NCBI GenBank assembly: GCA_019117005.1
Contig: DXAO01000025.1
Span: forward strand, 62,001 to 126,000
DNA from: Candidatus Collinsella stercoripullorum
GTDB taxonomy: Bacteria; Actinomycetota; Coriobacteriia; Coriobacteriales; Coriobacteriaceae
DNA length: 64,000 nucleotides
Reading direction: 5' to 3'
The notes beneath the pieces are model-generated. The model had not been told where the DNA came from, ran no database searches, and saw nothing but the letters and a program-made list of their open reading frames with translations. Of this stretch, positions 56,612-64,000 are shown piece by piece. The number at the start of each line of letters is the position of its first letter. Position 1 is the stretch's first letter. Made by a program: the position numbers and the translations under genes.

Positions 56612-57544
56612 GTGAATCTCATCAACGAGGCGTCGCCGCACTTCCACGACAAGGCCTCGACCACCAAGATCATGGGGCTCGTGTGCCTGGCGCTCGTGCC
56701 CACCCTGCTCGCCGCGACCTGGCTGTACGGCCTGGGCGCGCCGCTACTCGTGCTCGTGTGCATCTCCACCGCGCTCGTCTGCGAGCACCTGTGCTGCATC
56801 GCCATGCACCGCCAGTCCACCGCCGGCGACCTGTCGTGCGTGGTCACCGCGATGCTGTTCGCCTTCACCCTGCCGGCCGACTGCCCGTTCTGGGTGGCGG
56901 TGCTGGGCACGGCGTTCGCGATCGTCATCGTGAAGATGCTGTTCGGCGGCATCGGCTGCAACGTCTTCAACCCGGCCGTCGCGGCCCGCGTGTTCGTGAT
57001 GGTCGCGCTGCCGAGCGCCCTGTCCGCCTACCCCGACGTGCTGGGCAAGCCGCTCGACGCCGTCACGGGCGCGACGCCGCTCGCCATGGCGTCGGCGGGC
57101 GACATGCCGTACAGCTACCTGGACCTGCTGCTGGGCAACCACGCCGGCGCGCTCGGCGAGACCTGCGTGCTCACGCTGCTGATCGGCTACATCTTCCTGC
57201 TCGCCGTGCGGGTGGTCGACGCATGGGCCACGCTGCCGTTCATCGGCATGGTGGCGGTCGTGTCCGCCTTCGCGGGGCAGGACGTGGTCTACCAGCTGCT
57301 CTCCGGCGGCCTGGCCATGGGAGCCTTCTTCATGGCCACCGACTACACCACCACGCCCATGAACCCGCTCGGCAAGGTGGTGTTCGGCCTGTGCTGCGGG
57401 CTCATCACCGGGCTCGTCCGCTTCTTCGCCTCGTCCCCCGAGGGCGTGGCCTTCTCCATCCTGTTCATGAACATGTTCGTGCCGCTGATCGACCGCGTCA
57501 CGCGTCCCGTCCCGGCTGGAGGTGTCAAGAATGCCCTCGTCTAA
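56612..57544 (+). CDS. rnfD: electron transport complex subunit RnfD
   Basis: A 310-residue integral membrane subunit with about ten TM helices. The flavinylation motif TGAT (residues 152-155, in DAVTGATPLA) is kept, so FMN should be attached covalently to Thr155 by ApbE. Other family marks are GGIGCNVFNPAVAARVF near 112 and FFMATDYTTTPMNPLGKVVFG near 240. The start is a GTG four bases after the rnfC stop. It overlaps rnfG by 14 bases. Confidence 0.93.
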   Translation: MNLINEASPHFHDKASTTKIMGLVCLALVPTLLAATWLYGLGAPLLVLVCISTALVCEHLCCIAMHRQSTAGDLSCVVTAMLFAFTLPADCPFWVAVLGTAFAIVIVKMLFGGIGCNVFNPAVAARVFVMVALPSALSAYPDVLGKPLDAVTGATPLAMASAGDMPYSYLDLLLGNHAGALGETCVLTLLIGYIFLLAVRVVDAWATLPFIGMVAVVSAFAGQDVVYQLLSGGLAMGAFFMATDYTTTPMNPLGKVVFGLCCGLITGLVRFFASSPEGVAFSILFMNMFVPLIDRVTRPVPAGGVKNALV

Positions 57545-58115
57545 GTCTTGGATCGCGCGCCATCGGGAGGGCGGCATCTACTCGTTCGTCATCCTGCTCG
57601 TCGCCGCCCTCGTGTGCGGCGGGGTCGTCGCCGGCGCGAACTTCGCCGGGCGCGACGCCTTCGCTGCGGCCGACGCCCGCCTGGACGAGGCGAAGGGCGG
57701 CGCCCAGCGCGCGCTGCTGTTCCCCGACGCCACGTTCGAGCAGGTGAGCGCGCCGGCGATCGAGGGCCTCAACTCCGTCTACCGCACCGACGGGGGCGCC
57801 TGGGTCTTCGATGTGAGCGCCACCGGCTATCACGGCGACGTCGAGCTCATGGTCGGCATCGCCGCCGACGGCACGGTCGCCGGCATCCAGATCGTCGCCG
57901 AGGACGAGACCGACGGCATCGGCACGAACGCGCTGACCGAGGAGTACTTCGGCACCTTCGCCGGCATGCCCGCCGCCGGCGCGCTCACGCTCGAGGACGC
58001 CGGGAGCGACCAGACGCACGTCGACGGCGTCTCGGGCGCGACGTTCACGAGCAACGCCGTGGTCGGGTGCCTGAACATCGCCTTCGAGGCCTATGCGCAG
58101 TTGGGAGGCAACTAG
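57531..58115 (+). CDS. rnfG: electron transport complex subunit RnfG
   Basis: A 194-residue flavoprotein with one N-terminal TM helix (about 16-38) and an extracytoplasmic FMN-binding domain. The motif SGAT (168-171, in VDGVSGATFTSNAVV) predicts covalent FMN at Thr171. LMVGIAADGTVAGIQIVAEDETDGIG is the usual core. ATG 57531 follows GGAGG and lies inside the end of rnfD. In ordinary Rnf this flavin takes electrons from the RnfA/RnfE cluster, which this operon cannot form in the normal way. Confidence 0.93.
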   Translation: MPSSKSWIARHREGGIYSFVILLVAALVCGGVVAGANFAGRDAFAAADARLDEAKGGAQRALLFPDATFEQVSAPAIEGLNSVYRTDGGAWVFDVSATGYHGDVELMVGIAADGTVAGIQIVAEDETDGIGTNALTEEYFGTFAGMPAAGALTLEDAGSDQTHVDGVSGATFTSNAVVGCLNIAFEAYAQLGGN

Positions 58116-58116
58116 C

Positions 58117-58791
58117 ATGGCGGCAAACGAACTCATCCGCCGCGCGCAGGCGGAGCGCATGCGCGCGCTCGTCCACACGCCCACCTTCCTGGTGGTCGCG
58201 GGATCGCTTCCGGGCCTGCACGCCGCCACCTCGGCGGTCGACGGGCTGGCCATCGGCATCGTCTCGGCCGTGAGCATCCTCGCCATGGCCGCCCTGGCGC
58301 GCCCGCTGCGCGCCGTGACCGGGCGGTTCACCTACATCCCCGTGACGCTCATGGTGAGCGCGACGGTCGCGGTGCTCATGGGCTTCGCCGTGCGCGTCGT
58401 CGACCCGGTGGTCCATGAGGACCTCGGCATCTACATCCCCCTCGCCGCGGCGAACGCCATGGCGATGACCTTCGTCGCCGTCGACGGGTTCTCCGCCGCC
58501 CCGGCGAAGGGCTCCCGGGCGGGCACCGCGTGCTTCGCCGCCGCGTGCTCCTGCGCCGCGCTGGCCCTCATCGGCTTTCTGAACGGCATGCTCGCCACCG
58601 GTCAGGTCTTCGGCCTCACCATGGGCGAGCTCGCTGCGACGCCCATCGCCATCTTCGGCACCCCCGCGGGGTCGCTGCTGATCCTGGCGCTCGTGGCGAC
58701 CTTCGTCCAGTCCGTCGAGCACGCTGCCGCCGTGTCCCGCGCCGAGCGCGACGGGTCCGCGCAGGCGGCCACCGAAGGGGGTGAGCGGTGA
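58117..58791 (+). CDS. rnfE: RnfE-like membrane subunit without the cluster cysteines
   Basis: A 224-residue membrane protein with six or so TM helices, aligning end to end with RnfE/NqrD. Where normal RnfE has GLCPLLAVTS it reads GSLPGLHAATS (Leu31 for Cys), and where normal RnfE has LGIFIPLIVTNCIVVGR it reads LGIYIPLAAANAMAMTF (Ala114 for Cys). Both residues normally ligate the intramembrane [2Fe-2S] cluster. Three cysteines exist elsewhere (139, 144, 146 in ACFAAACSC), not at aligned positions. ATG 58117 follows GGGAGG; its stop overlaps the rnfA start. Confidence 0.85.
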   Translation: MAANELIRRAQAERMRALVHTPTFLVVAGSLPGLHAATSAVDGLAIGIVSAVSILAMAALARPLRAVTGRFTYIPVTLMVSATVAVLMGFAVRVVDPVVHEDLGIYIPLAAANAMAMTFVAVDGFSAAPAKGSRAGTACFAAACSCAALALIGFLNGMLATGQVFGLTMGELAATPIAIFGTPAGSLLILALVATFVQSVEHAAAVSRAERDGSAQAATEGGER

Positions 58792-59387
58792 TGGAGTTCC
58801 TGAGCGCCCTGTTCACCGCCGCATTCGACAGCAATATCGTCTTCGCCCAGCTCGTGGGTATGGTCGCCGTCCTTCTGGCGGCGTACCGCCCGCAGGACGC
58901 CGTTCGCTTCGGCGCGCTGCTGTGGGCCGCCGTGTCCGTGGCCGGGCTCATCGGCTGGCCGGTATACGCCGGCTTCTTCGCCCCCTGGGGCGTGGGCTAC
59001 CTCGCCCCGGTCGCATACGCCGCCGTGAGCTCGATCGTCATCTTCGTCGCCGGCGCCGTCGCCTGCTCGGGCAAGGATGCGGCCGAGCGCGAGCGCATCC
59101 TCGTGCTGTGCACGCTGCTCGCGGTGAACGCCGCGGTGCTGGGCGTGCCGCTCGGCAACGCCGCCGCTGCCGAGACCGCCACGCTCGCCTCGGCGGTCGG
59201 CACCTCGGTCGGTGCGGGCCTGGGCGCCTTCATCGCCGTGGTCCTGTTCGCCACCGTCCGCCAGCGCATCGACGAGCGGCTCGTCCCGCCCGCGCTGCGC
59301 GGCCTGCCCATCTCGCTGGTGACCGCCTCGCTCATGTGCATGGCGTTCACCTGCGTGGCCGGCATCGCCGGCGGCCTGTTCGCGTAA
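58791..59387 (+). CDS. rnfA: RnfA-like membrane subunit without the cluster cysteines
   Basis: A 198-residue homologue of RnfA/NqrE with six TM helices. Normal RnfA FLGLCPFMGVSK corresponds to LVGMVAVLLAAY here (Val25 for Cys), and TTNCAVLGVALLN corresponds to AVNAAVLGVPLGN (Ala114 for Cys). The rest aligns well, e.g. VLFATVRQRI and RGLPISLVTASLMCMAF. Both ligands of the intramembrane [2Fe-2S] cluster are thus missing, as in the partner RnfE. Cysteines at 92, 107, 183 and 188 are not at the aligned positions. ATG 58791 overlaps the rnfE stop (TGATG); GTG 58788 is an alternative. Confidence 0.85.
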   Translation: MEFLSALFTAAFDSNIVFAQLVGMVAVLLAAYRPQDAVRFGALLWAAVSVAGLIGWPVYAGFFAPWGVGYLAPVAYAAVSSIVIFVAGAVACSGKDAAERERILVLCTLLAVNAAVLGVPLGNAAAAETATLASAVGTSVGAGLGAFIAVVLFATVRQRIDERLVPPALRGLPISLVTASLMCMAFTCVAGIAGGLFA

Positions 59388-59400
59388 GGGGGGATGGATC

Positions 59401-59583
59401 GTGGATCCCATCATCTTCATCGGCGTCCCGCCGTTCATGCTCGCGTTCACCGTGCTCCTGTTCGCCTTCGCGCTCGCCGTCGCCGTGGGGCTGCTGAACT
59501 ACCACGACCGCTGCGACGCCGAGGACGCGGCCGCCGCGGAGGCTGAGGCCGCCGCCGGGCCGTCCGACGGCGCCGACGCATAG
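59401..59583 (+). CDS. 60-residue single-TM protein in the rnfB position
   Basis: Small membrane protein: an uncleaved N-terminal TM helix (residues about 4-34, IIFIGVPPFMLAFTVLLFAFALAVAVGLLN) and an acidic, Ala/Glu/Asp-rich tail with one Cys (CDAEDAAAAEAEAAAG). The start is GTG 59401 after AAGGGGGG, 13 bases past the rnfA stop. Position, orientation and size match only the N-terminal anchor of RnfB; the whole Fe-S part is absent. It is the last gene before the operon terminator. It may be a remnant of RnfB or a new small subunit. Confidence 0.7.
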   Translation: MDPIIFIGVPPFMLAFTVLLFAFALAVAVGLLNYHDRCDAEDAAAAEAEAAAGPSDGADA

Positions 59584-59615
59584 GCTGCGCGCTGAAACCG
59601 CGGCATCGCTCACGA

Positions 59616-59653
59616 GGCGGTGCGTCCCGAGGCTGCGGGGCGCACCGCCTTTT
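59616..59653 (+). terminator. rnf operon terminator
   Basis: GGCGGTGCG...CCC (59616-59628) pairs with GGG...CGCACCGCC (to 59649), then TTTT. It shows the operon ends after the 60-residue protein. Confidence 0.88.
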
Positions 59654-59699
59654 CCTATGCGCGACGCATCCCGGCGCCGTCGATGCGCCGCCCCTCGGG

Positions 59700-60017
59700 T
59701 CATACCTCGGTAGCTCCGGCGAGCAGGCGCGCCCGCCAGTCGGAAGACATGTGGAAGAGGCGCAGGAGCGTCACCTCGCGTACCGTCTCGTCAACGTCGT
59801 AGACGGCGATGTATCGCTCGAGTGCCCTCCAGCGGTAGGGGGTGCCCTCCATGCTTCCTGTCATGAGCGGGAACTCGCCGACGACGGAGACGGGCGCGTC
59901 GTAGGCGTCGAGAAGCCGGGCGGCGCTCGACGGCCCCGCGTTGGCGAGCCTCCACGAGACTGCGGCGTCAAGGTCGTCGTTGAACCGCCCCGTGGACCCG
60001 ACGGAGAACCTAGGCAA
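59700..60017 (-). CDS. RelE/ParE family toxin
   Basis: A 105-residue ParE/RelE-fold toxin candidate: FSVGSTGRFNDDLDAAVSWRLANAG, LLDAYDAPVSVVGEFPLMTG, and the core YRWRALERYIAVYDVDETVREVTLLRLFHMSSDWRARL, which has the ERYIAVY / REVTLLRLFH strand pair of the family. The start is TTG 60017 with GAGG upstream, overlapping the antitoxin stop by eight bases. ParE types inhibit gyrase and RelE types cut mRNA; which applies cannot be told. Confidence 0.75.
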   Translation of the reverse strand: MPRFSVGSTGRFNDDLDAAVSWRLANAGPSSAARLLDAYDAPVSVVGEFPLMTGSMEGTPYRWRALERYIAVYDVDETVREVTLLRLFHMSSDWRARLLAGATEV

Positions 60018-60291
60018 GGTTGTACCTCGCCCTCAGCTCAGCGGACACCGCCCGGGCGTCCCTTACGCGGCCTGCGGCGGCGTCGTCCTTCGCCTCGGCG
60101 AGACGGATGCGGAAGTCCTCTTCGCCCGTGACCTCGAGCGGGTCTGTCGGTGTGGCGGACACCCAGGCGCGCCGGCCGTCGAACGACCAGTACACGCGCG
60201 TGCCGTCCGCGATGCCGAGCGCCGTCCGCACCTCCTTGGGAACGGTCGTCTGCCCGCCCTTCGTGAGCTTCGTGCTCATCATCGTGACCAT
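60010..60291 (-). CDS. AbrB/SpoVT (MazE-like) antitoxin
   Basis: A 93-residue protein with an N-terminal swapped-hairpin AbrB DNA-binding domain (STKLTKGGQTTVPKEVRTALGIADGTRVYWSFDGRRAWVS) and a charged C-terminal tail about 50-93 that should neutralise the toxin. ATG 60291 follows GGAGG. It is the first gene of the pair and probably represses the pair through an upstream palindrome. An AbrB antitoxin with a ParE-type toxin is a mixed combination. Confidence 0.85.
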   Translation of the reverse strand: MVTMMSTKLTKGGQTTVPKEVRTALGIADGTRVYWSFDGRRAWVSATPTDPLEVTGEEDFRIRLAEAKDDAAAGRVRDARAVSAELRARYNLA

Positions 60292-60307
60292 GTGGCGCCT
60301 CCATAAT

Positions 60308-60321
60308 CATTGATTCCAATG
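60308..60321. promoter_or_regulatory. toxin-antitoxin operator
   Basis: CATTG-ATTC-CAATG, inside a minus-strand promoter with TTGAAA upstream and TTATGG downstream as -35 and -10 candidates. Overlap of operator and promoter fits autoregulation. Confidence 0.5.
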
Positions 60322-60482
60322 CTTTCAATGAATTTAGCGCACCGCGGGCTCGGGCGGGCAGACCCGGCGGAAAAAGCGGAGGTGAGTCCGCGCAGGGGCT
60401 CCCTCCGCTCGGCCTGTATGTCTTGGCAGGTCGCTACGCGTCCTTCCGGACCACGACGTAGACGGCCTCGATGCAGGTGGAG

Positions 60483-60508
60483 GGCATGTCAAAGATATTG
60501 GACATGCC
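60483..60508. promoter_or_regulatory. candidate Xre operator
   Basis: GGCATGTC (60483-60490), ten bases, GACATGCC (60501-60508): a perfect inverted repeat 110 bases before the regulator gene. GATACT (60547-60552) downstream may be the -10. Confidence 0.5.
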
Positions 60509-60617
60509 GTTGGCGGCAGCGTGCGCATGGACGGGGGCCCGCGCGGCGATACTGTGCTTGAGTGGGCGGCACGCGATGGCGGGGCGGCGGATGCGCGATG
60601 CGGAAGGGCGGTGCGCC

Positions 60618-63558
<2,941 letters not shown>

Positions 63559-63828
63559 CGGCCCGCCGCCCGGTGCACGAGGCGCCCGCGCCGCCGCCCG
63601 CCGGACCGCGCGGCGCCCGAGATGCCGCCGGGCGGCCGCCGCGCGGCGCCCCGCACCCGACGCTCCGCTTACCGTGCGCTTACGCAAGCTTTGCACGGCG
63701 CTTGCCCGATAAGGAAACCCCCTCGGATAGCCTGAGATGCACATGCGGGAGATCCACGGGGAAACGCGCGCGCCCGACCCCGGAACGCGGGGAGGTGCGC
63801 GCGCATCCTATAGCCGAGGGGGAGAGCC
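63559..63828. other. ligA-sigma factor intergenic region
   Basis: A 270-base gap with the sigma factor promoter region; TTGCCC-N18-GATAGC (63702-63731) is a possible promoter. A GC inverted repeat lies near 63762-63800. No terminator with a T-run was seen after ligA. Confidence 0.4.
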
Positions 63829-64000
63829 ATGGGTGGACGCGACGACATAGCGCTGCGCGTGCGCGATGCGCGCGGCGATGCGCGCCGCGCGGACGAGCTG
63901 GTCAGGGACTACCTGCCGTTCATCAAGGCGGAGACGGCGCGGTTCCTCGCCCGCCCGCCGATCGAGGGCGCCGACGACGAGCTGGGGATCGCCATGTTCG
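63829..64000 (+). CDS. sigma factor, partial (SigI-like region 2 start)
   Basis: The first 57 residues of a gene cut by the window end: MGGRDDIALRVRDARGDA then ELVRDYLPFIKAETARFL and GADDELGIAMF. This pattern matches the start of sigma-70 region 2 as seen in sigma-I and related alternative sigma factors (PFI, then DDE..IA). ATG 63829 follows GGGGGAGAG. Only the N-terminus is visible, so subclass and any anti-sigma partner cannot be given. Confidence 0.55.
   Translation, partial: MGGRDDIALRVRDARGDARRADELVRDYLPFIKAETARFLARPPIEGADDELGIAMF

Noticed and set aside
58117-59387. Loss of RnfA/RnfE cysteines explained by sequencing error
   Set aside because: Four separate codon differences in two intact genes with well-conserved surroundings are not explained by indels or isolated errors.

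Overview
The window is high-GC DNA with the gene set of a gut actinobacterium of class Coriobacteriia. The class is inferred from content: an N-acetylgalactosamine/tagatose route, a trehalose PTS, an LPKTG-anchored C69 dipeptidase, Rnf genes, GSI-alpha glutamine synthetase and many small palindromic repeats. A Collinsella-like organism fits best, but no rRNA or marker alignment was available to prove it. Genes lie on both strands in short operons, most with clear Shine-Dalgarno sequences.

Layout. 1-10.3 kb: amino-sugar and galactose catabolism (GntR regulator, agaS, nagA, galM, lacC, DeoR regulator, class II aldolase), interrupted by an AbiEi-like gene bracketed by two copies of a 92-bp palindromic element. 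10.9-22.1 kb: pyk, a DMT transporter, threonine aldolase, hisS, the surface C69 peptidase, and ppc. 22.6-31.1 kb: an amino-acid ABC importer, aspS, a lipoprotein, a VOC protein and a CLC antiporter with fluoride-type residues. 31.2-36 kb: tandem-repeat tracts, then an ABC exporter pair with ygbA-like and ybaN-like genes behind a candidate metal-repressor box. 36.3-38.2 kb: TetR regulator and methyltransferase sharing an operator, then a GNAT. 38.2-43.3 kb: trehalose regulon. 43.4-46.8 kb: a TPP riboswitch and a thiamine-precursor uptake operon. 47.2-50.8 kb: feoA-feoA-feoB and a Cys-rich Feo partner. 51-55 kb: glnA, a GlnR-like orphan regulator and htrA. 55.2-59.6 kb: an unusual Rnf operon. 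59.7-64 kb: an AbrB/ParE toxin-antitoxin pair, a membrane-tethered Xre regulator, ligA and the start of a sigma factor gene.

Main discovery candidate: the Rnf-type operon (rnfC-D-G-E-A plus a 60-residue membrane protein) has no rnfB. Its RnfE and RnfA homologues lack all four cysteines that in ordinary Rnf and Nqr hold the intramembrane [2Fe-2S] cluster, while RnfC keeps its 4Fe-4S motifs and RnfD and RnfG keep their flavinylation threonines. This looks like a ferredoxin-independent, flavin-based branch of the family.

Other strong leads: a nine-G tract that puts the surface C69 peptidase out of frame with its best start (possible phase variation), a second nine-base tract inside the lipoprotein promoter spacer, several undescribed palindromic repeat families, a 21-bp minisatellite, and regulon-specific operators that can be read from repeated sequences (DeoR, TetR, TreR, iron, Xre).
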